From Lyophyllum atratum (Eukaryota > Basidiomycota > Agaricomycetes > Agaricales > Lyophyllaceae), in the NCBI GenBank assembly GCA_014905825.1, contig JACGCN010000007.1:1054001-1118000 (forward strand): DNA of 64,000 nucleotides. Direction: 5' to 3'. Numbering within the stretch: position 1 is the stretch's first letter; each line of letters begins with the position of its first letter. The notes below the pieces were generated by a model. It saw nothing but the letters and a program-made list of their open reading frames with translations, did no database searches and was not told where the DNA came from. Shown in pieces: positions 11,702 to 23,703 of this stretch. A program made the translations under genes and the position numbers.

Positions 11702-14194
11702 ATTAGCGGGCCCTCGTATCGTCTGGTGCCCGGGGTCCTACCAAGTCGGTCATCATCGCATTTTAGGCTCCGCCCGGTCATCCTTGTGAGTCCACAGCCT
11801 TTGCAGATCGTTAGCGCGCTAGCTGTGAGTGTGTGTTCGGAACAACGCAACAGACGACTTTCCAACGTCACCGGGTCACCGTTCACTACGATCTATGTTT
11901 ATCGCGTACTCTCTCGGTTCGGACTCTGTAATACCCAGCCATGCGATGATCGCCCGCCCCATTCAATTTTCTTCAAAGGTTTACCCAGAACGCCTCTAAA
12001 CGCCTCCGCGCCGCTGACTGCTACCCCGCACTTAATTTTAGTTATGTCAGTTTTCGCCAAAATGAGGCGTACCTTGAACACCCACGCGAGGTCCGCATGG
12101 ATCTGTCATTGTGAAGTCGTGAAGAAATAACGGAAACAAACATCACAAAGAACAAGTCGCCTCTCCCGAAGTCTCCCCGATCGCCGATAAATGCTTCGTA
12201 AGTCGTGCTAATCATGTCTGCAGGGCGCAACCAACCACCGACCTCCACCAATACGTACAGCCGGGCTTGCCCTAGGCAATCACGATGAGTTTAACCGGTA
12301 GATGGATGCGTAAAGCATTGACCTGATGAGCATAATTGAAACCCAGTCACCATTCATACGAATCATACTGCGAGCCGCTGACAGAACAGCCCTTACAAAT
12401 TATTTACGGGCCGGCCTCTTTGCTATACCCCACCGGGAGTTGGCCTCAAGTCTCAAAAAGAACATGAGGTGATATCAGCCAGGCGAGGACTCAGCCAGCG
12501 TGGCATCAACACAGTCGATCGGAGCAGGAAGTACTGGTGGGGTGGGTGATATTTATACCTCGATCGCTAGCGGAGGGTGATGCGCGCCGCGAGAGTCGGT
12601 TACTAGATCCAGCTGGGCATTGCGCCATCTCTCCTTTCGGTAAGTAATCATTGACAGGAAGACTTTGTACGTTGGTCCCATCTTCCAAAGAAGGCAGGAA
12701 TTTCGTTTTTCTCAATAATAAACCATGGCTATAGTAGGCCGAGATAAGTCTTCCTTTTTACGAACGAATATTTGAAGCAAAGGACCATTGAAGGACCAGG
12801 CGCAAGTGGCGCAAGTTGTCCGGCGGTTGGGCATTGCCAAAGTACCCAGGTGCCCGATGTGTACAACCCACGTACTCGACCTTCCAGTTGGGAGAAATGT
12901 TTCTCACTAGCTTCTAGATTTACACTGCGAGGAGTGAGCTGAATGTAGAACAGGATGTAAATTCAACGATGAGAAGGCAGCTGACCGTGCTTTCTCAAGT
13001 GTCTACCTTAGTTTTTCTTCTCTTTGGCCTCCACAGGGTTCGCGAAAATTTCTGCAGCTCAGCCAGGTATATGTACATTCTACCCTGTGTTGCGATAGTA
13101 TGGCTTTCAAATCGACCTTTAGAAAGCTGGGATAAGGAATGGGCCTACTAGCAACATCCAGTTCGTGATTACTCCGATCTTTGAATGGACAGAGCGTGTC
13201 TCGGCGTGGTCTTACACAGGCAGGGTTACCTGATAGCCACTACGGCACTGAACTCACGGTTGAATGCACGCCAAGATTGTCGCTAACAAGATAACCATGG
13301 AATGTTGAGATATGGTAACTCACTAGACTGATTCAGACATGAGTTTATCCACGCTTCTTTATACGATACCAAAAGAATCAGCCCTTCCTGGATCAAGACA
13401 CGGTCTCTGACGAAATGGCTGGGGGTAGATATGTCAGTTCTGTAGGGCACAAGGTTTTGGACTGAAAGAGTCCGTACTAGAGTACGGTGTGGCGCTAGGG
13501 TGACGCAGGCTTGCGGCACACGGATGCTTGAAGTAAATCGGTCGAAAGGCGATCGGAAGTAGTGACTCGACGCATTAATCTACAGAAGTGGGAAACGTCG
13601 AACTGCGAAGGATGCAGAAGACATAGACCGCAGTGCGGGAACTTTGACATGACCGATAAAGTTTGTGCCTATTAGTTCAGCACAAACACCACCCAGGTCA
13701 TCTCTCTAGTCAGGCCTGACAACTGGCAGCAAGAATGCCGAATTCATGGACCAGGGTGCCAGGCTCTAGGCTGTTCTCCGCTCTTCTTTAGCGAAGGCAA
13801 CCCTTCAAGGGCAGAGTCAACCTGGAAAACGTGTTTGGTTCAGCGAATCATGTGTTCCGTTTGACGACACCTTCGCGCCTGTTCATAGCAGCTTGGAGAA
13901 AGAGCGACGATTTGAGCGCTTTAGGATACAGATGAAGGCCATATTGAATGATCACGTCGGAGATGCAGTGGCAAACGCGCCGCAAAAGCGCCTCTGACTG
14001 TCCACGATGTCATACGATGACATTGTTATTTTTGCGCGCAACGACCCTATCTTTTACAAACCGCAGACAAAGGGTGAAGAAATGTATAGGCGGAGTCCAA
14101 ATCGAAGGGACAAGGACATAAAATGTCAGCTGCGATGTCCAGCGTCGTCCATTCAACCCCCAGTTCAAGTACTTGAATAACTCACCCAGGAACA
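11702..14194. other. Gene-poor region
   Basis: About 2.5 kb with only short frames on both strands. A minus-strand frame near 11900-12080 could be a leader exon of the phosphodiesterase. The last few hundred bases are the promoter side of the hydrophobin gene at 14195. No convincing coding motif or repeat was seen. Confidence 0.35.
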
Positions 14195-14797
14195 ATGTTC
14201 AGACACGTCACTGCTTTCTTCCTATTCTTCGTGTTTGCTCTTTGGACATCAGTAAATGCAAGCGCCCTAATCCCCCGCGTTGATCAGTGCAACACCGGCG
14301 TCATATTCTGTTGCGTCTCCGTCCAGTCGGTAAGAATCTCGTCTGAGTGCGGGGCGGCAATATACAATGTCTCACACATGGACACCAGCCAAGCGACCCA
14401 ACCGTTGGTGCCCTTGCCGGACTCCTCGGCGTTGACGTAGGATCGGTCAATGGCCTAGTTGGCAGTAAGGAGGCGGCATACGCTGATAATATAAAATGGA
14501 CTGACGGCTTATTTCTCCAGTAACATGCACTCAGGTTAGCGTTATTGGTGTCGGAGGAAACTCTTGGTAATCCCTCTGAGATGCGTATTTCTTGGTGAGA
14601 CTAACGCGTATGGATGATCAGCTCTGGTCAATTAGTCTGCTGCACTGGTCAAAACTTCGTGAGTGCACTTGACATCGATAATTTAAAGAGAACACACGAA
14701 TAAATTACTACTACTACTACTCCGATAGGGCGGCCTCCTCGTGATTAGCTGCACGCCCATCAATATCAACCTTTTGAAAAAAATGAAGGTGCTGTAA
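14195..14797 (+). CDS. Class I hydrophobin
   Basis: Small secreted amphipathic protein that coats aerial hyphae and fruiting-body surfaces. Signal peptide MFRHVTAFFLFFVFALW is followed by QCNTGVIFCC. Four introns are needed. Joined exons give PSDPTVGALAGLLGVDVG, then GITCTQVSVIGVGGNSC, SGQLVCCTGQNF and GGLLVISCTPININL. This supplies the eight-cysteine pattern C..CC..C..C..CC..C. Unlike its two relatives in the window, the reading continues past ININL for a short basic tail (LKKMKVL) before TAA at 14795-14797. The intron positions match those of the hydrophobins at 30306 and 31566. Confidence 0.88.
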
Positions 14798-15232
14798 GAC
14801 GCATCAGCACTTGGGATGTAGGTTGCTCACATTATGTTACAGCTGAGAAAGCAGCCAGCGTCCTCCTCGGGCCTCCAGATTCCAAGAAGCGTATCCCATT
14901 GTCAAACCATGTTTATGTTAGTCGTCCGAATCAAGCGTTCCTTTGAACAGTACCATGAAGTCTATCCCTCAAACAAAAGACGGAAAGGCAGCGACGCTGT
15001 GAGTATTCTGAGATAGATCAACGACGCTTCGAGAAAGATCATGTCATGGTCGCATCGACACAGGTCGTAAAAAACTAAGCCTGCTTGTTGAGTTGTATAA
15101 AACACGAGCTTGAAATTTGCATTCGGCTTAACAGACAGGGACAGAGTAAGACTGAAGAACAAAACGCGGAGAGATGTCCACATGAACAGAAGACCAGCCG
15201 CAAGTAGAATATATGTTTCTCACTGTGTTAAA
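14798..15232. other. Intergenic region
   Basis: Convergent 3' flanks of the hydrophobin and the DUF2855-type gene. Nothing recognised. Confidence 0.4.
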
Positions 15233-16637
15233 TTACAACCGCGAACTTATCCACCCCTCCTTCCGAGCCTCTTCATCCCACATGCTCCATATAAGCCCTC
15301 TATCCGGACCCAAACCGCGTTTCGCCACTTCTTCATACGCCTGCTTCACCGCCGCCCCGCCATACACGCGATCCATCTTCACCCATCCCACACAATCCAC
15401 CATCAGTTCCTGCCACGCCTTATTCTGCCGCTTGAAGATCTCATCGATAGATATCCGGTGCTTGCGGATATCCAGCCACTCCGGCATGAAGAAATTTTCA
15501 AACTTCGGCCAGAACTGGGATACTGGGCCAGCGGTGGGCGTCGACGACACATCGAAGGTGTTTGTGGTCCAGTCGATGGAGTCCGCGTCGGAAGAGGCGG
15601 GTGAGAGGTTCGTGAGACCAAGAATGACACACGCTGCGAGGCTCGGGGTGTACGGAGACGCAAAGTGCGCGAGGATGCGTTGGTTGAGGGCGTCGTTCGA
15701 CGCGACATCGACATATATCCACCGCTCATCTTTGCGCGGGTGGAGCGCGGGGCTTGAGGTGAAGGAACCATACTCCAGGACTTCGTCGTAGTGCCCTAAC
15801 CCTTTTGTGAACTCCACGTTCCCCTTTGAGGTAAGACCCACGACCTGCGTGTCCCGGCTGAGCTCGCCGCGTGCGATGCGCTTTTTAATGAGGTATGCGA
15901 GGCAGAAAGCGGTTTTGGAGGAGGCGGAGGAGATGAGGATAGAGGAGGCGCCGCCTCTGTAGTTGGAAGAAAAGAGCCAGTCTTCGCACCAGTAGGATGT
16001 CCAGAAGAGAGGCCGGTAGAGCATAGTGAGGTCTTCGACGGCTGGGTCTGGAGAGTACTGTGGGTCGGCGGCACATCGGAGGATTTGATTGTATGGGCGG
16101 CGATCTGTGTAGTCTTCAATACAGATGAACGGGTGATAGGGCGAAGAGACGTACCGGCTGGCGAGTGAGGGCGGGGCACATAGAATGCATGCTTGTTCAC
16201 ATCTGCTGGAGATACAGGAAGGAACAAGTACCGCGTCGGCGCGAAATAACCATAGACCCTCTCTCCCTCGTATATTTTTGAATGTGTCGACTTCACGACC
16301 GTCCCAAATCCCCACACAGGGAACAGTCCATGAGTCCTGGGAGAAACTTCGCCAGCTTCCGGTGCATCGTTGAAATCAAAATAGCTAGGGTATGGAAGAA
16401 ACATGTTCAATTTCATCAACCAAGGGGACCTGGGAACTCTGCGCACCGAAAGTGAGGATGCTCGCCCAGCGCCTGGTACGTGATATTGTTGGCAGAGAAC
16501 CCGAAACGGTCGACCTTGATTAAAACGTGGTTCGGTGGGTATTGGGTAGGTTTCTGCGACTTTGAAAGGACAGGTTGGTGCGGGTCCTGGCCCGACGAGA
16601 GACGCGGCACACAAAGGGTAAGATTCTCGTCGGCCAT
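15233..16637 (-). CDS. DUF2855-family protein (MDR-like fold)
   Basis: Starts at ATG 16635-16637 (MADENLTLCVPRLSS). Exon 1 contains the conserved VLIKVDRFGFSANNITY block, joined to YFDFNDAPE across an intron. The second exon carries the VWGFGTVVKSTH and GERVYGYFAPTRYL segments. After a third intron, the long exon reads ILISSASSKTAFCLAYL and VVGLTSKGNVEFTKGLG, which corresponds to the nucleotide-binding half of medium-chain dehydrogenase folds. The protein ends GWISSRL, about 415 aa, normal for DUF2855. The biochemical function of this family is not established. Confidence 0.8.
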
Positions 16638-17162
16638 CCCTCAGGAATCAAGCGTAGTGTAAGGCGGGAACAGGGGCTGCGCCATATCACTTGCACTGCC
16701 TCGTCTTAACTACCCCGGACGACCCGTACTCCCGACTTTTTGTTTGAAATCTGCGGGTAAGCGGGTGATGGGTGTCACGTTACAAGTCGGCGTTCATGGG
16801 CCCGGTACCAGGCGACATACGTATACTGTGTTTGTTGGGGACCCGAGGTGGTGACTGGAGACAAGTAAGCCTTTCGAACCGATGCCATTATCGAGGCTTG
16901 GAAGGTCTGGATGCCGGAGTGAGTTGCTGAATGCTTGGCGAGAAGGGGTTGCTTGGTTTGTACTCAGGCTCGTGTTCCAAACAAACACCCTCTTCAACTC
17001 AGTCACGGGTCTCGGTTCCGGGTTTTTGTCCTACCTTCGCCTTCTCCCCTTGCAGCCCCTTGCTCTACCTGTGCACTAGCTTTGGTCTACAAGGATACAG
17101 CCTCCCTAATACATCTAGCCCTCGTCTGCTTCGTATTGCGCGTACCCCAATGACTACTGGTC
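16638..17162. other. Intergenic region
   Basis: Upstream region of the DUF2855-type gene. Short frames only. Confidence 0.35.
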
Positions 17163-17612
17163 AAGGATTGCGACCTATTGCGACAGGATATTCCTTCCAT
17201 CGAAGATGCTGAACAGGCTCTCAAGACCTTATTCGCTAGTTCTGGTCACTATGATGTTCATTCTGCTGAGATATCTTGGGGAGCTCTGCATCGAAGCAGC
17301 CAGATTATCAGCATGGTGCGTTCATCCGTTTGTGTGCAGTTTTGATGACCTTTGATATCAACCATTGTACAGATTCCGCGGATACAACACCTGTTATCCT
17401 CTCCAGAAGTATCAGGATATTTTTTGGATGAGGATAAGACCAGGCTTCAACGGTTTCCTAGGACTCTCGCCCATGAAAATGAAAATGTTTCTGCGTCTTC
17501 ATCGTGGGAACACCGACCCGTCGTCCCAACAAAAAGCAAAACTCTCTTTATGCCCACCACCGTCACTCTGCATCTTAATAAGCAGGACCTGCAGTCAGTC
17601 GACTGGAAATAG
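17163..17612 (+). CDS. Possible unidentified gene fragment (two exons)
   Basis: A frame reading VKDCDLLRQDIPSIEDAEQA runs to about 17317 and can be spliced in phase over a GTGCGTTC..TTGTACAG intron to IPRIQHLLSSPEVSGYFLDE, ending at a TAG at 17610-17612. The splice sites and the shared phase are the only evidence. No start codon and no family are evident. It could be a degraded gene. Confidence 0.3.
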
Positions 17613-19792
17613 ACTAGGGCTGTAAATGTGTGATGACAGTGAGTACGGCACGCTTCAGGGACCGCAAACCTGAGTCGCCCCGAAAGCCTAATCCGCGAGC
17701 CTGGGTTCAAGTCTAGTGGACGCAGCATGACGCCTCGACAAGCTGGTGGATTCCTTACTTGCGGGTGGTTGATTACGATTCGCTCTGATCGGTTAGCGGT
17801 TACCATGAAGGTCGCCACGGTCTGCACTGTCTTTTTTTTTTTGTTTTTGTTGTTCTTCCAAGTTCGATGCGATAAGAATTTGTTAGGTCGCATTGGAAAG
17901 GGCTCGGACGAAAACTGCGCGGAGGACCAAAAATCAACGACGACCCCTCCAGCTCAGGACCAAGAATAAATAAAGACGTCTATCACTTACTTCGCTGCCG
18001 TGTGCTGTTTGGATACGTCCGTTGAACTGCCAAGACAGATCATAAAGGCATGTCATCTTCAGTTCTGCAATTTGCCTTGTGTATACTTGGCCTCTCGAGA
18101 TAACTTGGAACTCGTGACGTCCTTGCTTCTATCAAAAGCACCTGGAAGGACTGAGCTTCCATCCTTGGCTCGCGTGTTTGCTGGGCGAAAGCATTCACCT
18201 CTGGACCTGCCACCGATAGCACAGGCGACTCGACGGGCTAATACGTGTCCCTGTCTTTCGAGCGGCATATTCGGGGGCGGAGTGATACTCAGCTACGGAT
18301 GGTCGGTGGAAGCCCGCTGAAGGGTTGGGTTAAGAGTTGGGTCAATATATCTGGTGTCGTGTTGGACAAGACTCGAGGTATCTGTACTTGATATTTTGGT
18401 ATATGCTAATCTACGTACCAATTCTTTCAGACGGGACTCATGGGAATTTTATGAACGTTCGAACTTTAAAGTGAATGCTAACTTCCTGGTCGGCTAAGCA
18501 TACCTACCCGCACATTTCGGGCAGCCTTGGTGGTAACAGGTGGTAACCAACGTGTGGACTAACCGACACAGCGGCACAAAGTATAACCAAGTGAGCACTG
18601 GGAACAACCATCACGAAATGGCACATGCACCCAACATACACCTTGCATGCGCCTCCTTCATCCTTTCAAGATCGCCCTGTGGGGAATCTGTCCAGTATGT
18701 CACCTGCAATACACTCCGAACAGCAGCCGCCTTCAATGAGTTGCCATAGTCTCGTGCCTCGCTGTCGCAAATTTGGGTAGTGACACTGACTCATGAGAAT
18801 TCAACTGTCGCCGGAACCTCTGGCTAACATTCTGTTCGAGCACCACTGCTGTCATGATCGCTATGCACCGTAACAGTTGATTCGGAGACAACGAGTGCCA
18901 TTTCTTGTGCTTTTTTATAATCCCACCCACGGCACCGAAACGTTATACATATCATCAAGCGAAGTCCTCCAGGGTCCTACGCGCTACCAATTCTCCGAAT
19001 CAACGGCGTTTCTTTGAGAAGAACTACGCATATCAGCTGTGCATTCTTCACTTTGAACGCTCACAAGGCGAGAAGACCTGCAAGTTGGCTTCCTACCCTG
19101 ATAATTCATGTGGATCACCATACAACCTTCTGGTCACCTTCTACGTATACGGAACCTCTCAACTATGTGGGGCAAGACCTTGCCTCCGCTAGCCCCAGCT
19201 TGTCTCTCTCAAGCCGATTCTACGATGCACGAGTACAGGCTATTTTTGGCGCGAGTCCTGACATAAGCCGATGCATACAGGCTCTATGCCAACTCTATGC
19301 ACAATGCGTATGTTTTACTGTCGACTAGCAGCGACTCATAACCTCTTCAATCCTATAACGAATCTCTGCCCCTCCTTGAAAACAGAGCACGCAAGCCGCA
19401 TGACGTTACCACATGTGCGCTGTGATATTAATCGTCAAATCTGGCTATTTCCAATCACCTCGACCATACGATCCATATGAACGATTCTACGCACATGCGT
19501 CTTCATTTGTCGCATCAAAATAATGTGTCAAACAGCCTCGCTGGTCCTTCTTTCGGTGAGAAGAGAAGAAGATAACGAAGAATAGCCTTGTCAAACTGCC
19601 GGTTGACATGATACCAAACTCCTTTGTTTTTGCATTCTGTCTTGTATGCTGTCAAGCAATGGTCATCTGAGGTAGAGGTACCCATATGGTCCCGCGGATC
19701 TCAATCACTGCTTCCGCCCCTGGGATCGTAGCCTGGAGTATAAAACGCGTCGCGCAATACGGTTGACCCTCAGACTTCCTTGGTTCCCAAAG
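17613..19792. other. Gene-poor region upstream of the GH25 gene
   Basis: No protein or RNA gene supported over about 2.2 kb. A TATAAAA box lies at 19739-19745, about 50 bp before the GH25 start codon. Confidence 0.4.
19739..19745 (+). promoter_or_regulatory. TATA box of the GH25 gene
   Basis: TATAAAA 48 bp upstream of the ATG at 19793, in a context consistent with a short 5' leader. Confidence 0.55.
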
Positions 19793-20799
19793 ATGAAGTT
19801 GCTATCAGTTATCACTCTTGCTCTCGTGGCCGTTGCGAACGCTGCTCCCCAGGGCATCGACGTCTCTGGCTACCAGCCCAACATGAACTGGGCGACTGTC
19901 AAGGCCAACGGCATCGAATTCGCGTTCATCAAGGCGACTGAAGGAACAGGTAGCATCTATATTGACTCCTCGACGATCGTATGCTGAAATCGCACCAGGA
20001 TACACAAACCCCGAGTTCTCGAACCAGTACACCGGTGCAACGAACAACGGCATCATCCGCGGTGGATATCACTTCGCCCGCCCGGATGTATCCTCCGGTG
20101 CAACCCAAGCCAACTATTTCCTGGCTCACGGAGGTGGCTGGTCTAACGACGGTAAAGCTTCATACTGGCTCCAACCCTTCTGGTACGTCGCTCATTTTTT
20201 TTTTTGAACTTCAGGCAGAACTCTTCCTGGAGCTCTTGATATCGAATGTGGGTGCATTTCGCATTGCTAGTCTTGTATTCGGCTGATATATCGACAAACA
20301 GACAACCCTTATGGCGCGACTTGCTTTGGTCTGAGCCAGTCTGCCATGGTCGCGTGGATTCGCGACTTCTCAAACACTTACCACTCCAAGACTACCCGTT
20401 ACCCAGGTTCGTGGATCTGTCATCGCTCTCTTGAATTGGGCGACTGAGCTCCGTACTAGTTATCTACACCACCACCGATTGGTGGACAACCTGCACGGGT
20501 AACAACAGCGGGTTCGGCACCACCAACCCCCTGTGGATTGCTCGCTATGCTTCTTCTGTCGGCACTCTCCCTGCTGGCTGGCCGTGAGTACAATCGAACA
20601 AAATAAATTCGACGACTTGGAGTTGACCATCACTCGTCAATAGCTACCACACATTCTGGCAGTACGCTGATTCTGGCGCCAACCCTGGCGACGCGGATAA
20701 CTTCAACGGTGACAGCGCTGGACTCAAGCGGTACGCACTTTTTAACTTAGCTAGATGGGATATTCATTCATATCGTGTTACAGCATGGCCACTGGCTAA
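19793..20799 (+). CDS. GH25 lysozyme (muramidase), secreted
   Basis: Cleaves the glycan backbone of bacterial peptidoglycan; fungal members are of the Chalaropsis type. The signal peptide [17 protein letters not shown] is followed at once by [10 protein letters not shown]. Further GH25 blocks are [21 protein letters not shown], the catalytic region [25 protein letters not shown] and FWQYADSG. Several short introns are required; one near 20150-20210 contains a run of T and its removal joins SND to [12 protein letters not shown]. The protein ends LKRMATG with TAA at 20797-20799. About 220 residues, normal for the family. Likely used against bacteria or in feeding on them. Confidence 0.92.
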
Positions 20800-21194
20800 A
20801 TCAGCCTGTGAGAGCAGCGGTTCACGTCGTCTGTGGGATTATGTTGTAGTCAATTCAAAACAAGTAGTTCTGCCTGAGAAGGGACCAGTATTTTGGATGT
20901 CTTATCTACGAAGTGTTATCATATCCGCATTACGGTATCGATGAGTCTGAACTTCAGGAACTTTTGAGAATGATTCCGGAGATTGTTAGATAATTTTGGC
21001 GACGTCACCATGCGCAGTGCGCAAGCTCGGCTCCGGAAAAACACTGCCCCTTTACTCTAATCTTCACCACCCCGTATGACCCTTAACCAACGTCATCTCT
21101 TATATCGACATCTCCAATATTCCATCCGCAAGTCATCTAATAGAGCGAACGACGCTATCACTATCACCACGGCCCAACTCGCTGAAATTTCACA
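20800..21194. other. Intergenic region
   Basis: Nothing recognised apart from the short upstream region of the YVH1-like gene. Confidence 0.4.
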
Positions 21195-23135
21195 ATGTCC
21201 ATGGACGAGGTGACCCCAGGGCTATGGCTTGGAGACCTCGCAAGTGCTCTCGATGTAGAGAAACTTAAAGCCCATGGAATCTACAGTATTCTATCGGCCA
21301 TGCGCGGCAGGTTGACAATTAAGGAGGTGCGTTCTTGTGCTTCGTCCGTCAGGTTCGGAGGCATCCTTAACAGATCGCTAAAACTCGGTCTTCATAGACC
21401 TTCATTAAACACCAAGTCCTCGTTGACGACACGGAGGATGAGGATATACTCCGTCATCTACTCCCTTCCATACATTTCATCCAAGCAGAATTGGACAAAG
21501 GGCGGGGTGTCCTAGTTCATTGTCAAGCTGGCATCAGTGCGTCTCATAAATTCGTTATCTCGGGGAATATGTCTGACGTGAACGAGCAGGTCGAAGTTCT
21601 ACTATAGTTGCTGCATACCTTATGTACAGCAAAAAGCTTGATACAGAAGCTGCGCTCGAGATGATCAGGAATGTCCGACCTCATATCGAGTGCGTTATAA
21701 ACTTACTCTCTCCTTCACAGCTGAACCCTTCTTTCAGGCCAAACCAAAACTTTTTCCGCCAGTTGGAAATATTCTACCATGCGCAGTTCAAGATAACACG
21801 ACGGGATAAAACGACTCGAATGTATTATATGGAACGAACTCTGGACGAGGTCATGAGTAAGTGTTAAATGCCTCTGGTCTGCCCTAAACACTCATATCTG
21901 CCATCTTATCGCAGATGGCGATGGTTCGCTACCGGAGACGGATATGTTCGCGAAATACCCTCAGACACCCTCAGATTCGACCCCTAATACCCCAGGATAT
22001 CCGCGCAGGCGTATACGATGTAAAATGTGCAGGTTAGTACCACCTATAGTCTCCCTACGGATAGTTTTTACGCCATCCTAGGCGTGAGTTGGCTACAAGA
22101 GAGCATATGCTCGATCACGGTCAACTAGGCCCTGCCACGCCCGCTGTGAGAACACCTGCGGCTTCAAGGCGACCGTCCACTCGTTCTTCGATGAACCAAG
22201 CACGCCCAAGTATCGGATCAATCACCGCGACCCCTGAAGCACGCCCTCGTCGCCCCTCCTTCATGGGACTTGGCGAAACTCTGGCCATGTCAACAATCGC
22301 GGCTGAGTCGAACGCATCCGAAGATATCGTCGGTGGTCGTTCTCCCGTGCGTCGTCGATCTTCAGGTGAAAAACCTACGTTGCGAGATCTACCTGAGATT
22401 CCACGTGCCGAAGACCTATTCGCATCTACATCGGCGCTGGAGAGCGACGACGATGAAGGTTTCCCAACTCCAGAGGTTCTCTCACCTGGCCTCATTGAGA
22501 GTCCTTCGGGGATGACCGACGAGACTGCTAAACTCATTGGCCGGCGAATGTCAGACGCTATGCTCTCCCCAACAAAAGAGACACTATTGGAACCCCTTGT
22601 GGATTCCCGGCATGCTTTGAACGAGACTCAAACCTCATCATCGGTGGATCAATCGCCGTTGACGACTTTCATCAGTCCGTCAGATTTGGCGGCAGAGCTT
22701 TCCTCGAACATGAAGTTGGCCGCATTGCGGTCTCCGCTTGGAACCCCACTTGGGGCGGGCGTGAATGCCATTCAACCTACATCAAAGTCGCTCACGCCTA
22801 TCAGCGCTCCGATCATCGTGAACCCCAAATGTTCTGGTTACTTCGTCGAACCGGTAAGTGAATCTTCAAACCTTTATGAACGTCAGTTAGATATTCTGCG
22901 ATAGATGAAATGGATGGAGCCTTTCCTATCGAACGGTCAACTTGCTGGGAAGATCGTCTGTCCGAACGTGAAGTGTGGCGCGAAGCTGGGGAATTATGAC
23001 TGGGCGGGGGCGTGTTGTGGATGCAAACAATGGGTGACGCCAGTGAGTACATGGGTTATACTTCTCTGGCTCTCGCTGATAGATATCCAGGGATTCTGTA
23101 TCAACCGATCGAAAGTCGATGAGATAGTGAAGTAA
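21195..23135 (+). CDS. YVH1: YVH1/DUSP12-type dual-specificity phosphatase
   Basis: Known role of the family: release of the shuttling factor Mrt4 during late 60S ribosome maturation, a job that depends on the zinc-binding C-terminus. The N-terminal exon reads MSMDEVTPGLWLGDLASAL. The catalytic loop VHCQAGI joins across an intron to SRSTTIVAAYLMY, giving HCxxGxSR. A long Ser/Pro-rich linker follows (22089-22850). The conserved C-terminal metal-binding region is CKMCRRELATREHML, then SGYFVEP, MKWMEPFL, CPNVKCGAKLGNYDW and GACCGCKQWVTP. The last exon ends NRSKVDEIVK with TAA at 23133-23135. Confidence 0.87.
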
Positions 23136-23703
23136 TAACTCTTGCGTTTTCCCCCTTCTTTTTGACGGACTGCTGTTCGTCCTACGTATCATTGCATCTA
23201 TGGACTTCGGGTCGATACACGATATACACACGGAAGACCCTTCATACTCATGGACCAGGATCTTGTTCAACTAACTTCAGAAGGAGAGTAACACCTGTTC
23301 TACCTATTCGTCATTGTAAAGGCTATAGGTTGGATCTCTAATCTACAACACCTTGTACTAGTGGGTGTCCCTCCTTATCCGGTACTCCAAAAGTAACGCA
23401 ACCTCCTAAGGCTATTCTTATAAAGTTACCCTATCCATGACTTCCAGCTGAAGTGCTTACCGAAGTCAATAAAGACAGTTCGCCGAGTTTACTTCCAATT
23501 CCTCCTTGACTCCTTCCTGTACATCCACGATGACGTATTTGACATTGCTGTCGTACTTGTGCTGCAAGCCTTTGAATTGTTCTAATTTCCACGAACTTAC
23601 TGGCTTCGATGGACATAAACCGGCAAGTCCTTCCCGAACGCCGTGATGTCAATGACCAGGTCTTCGATTCTCATATGCATAATAACGTACCCACCATACC
23701 ACC
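23136..23703. other. Intergenic region
   Basis: About 570 bp without a supported gene; includes the promoter of the epoxide-hydrolase-like gene. Confidence 0.4.

Noticed and set aside
17640..17735. GGTTCAAGTCT inside a GC-rich stretch, looking like a tRNA T-loop
   Set aside because: The flanking bases do not form T or acceptor stems, and no A box lies at the right distance.
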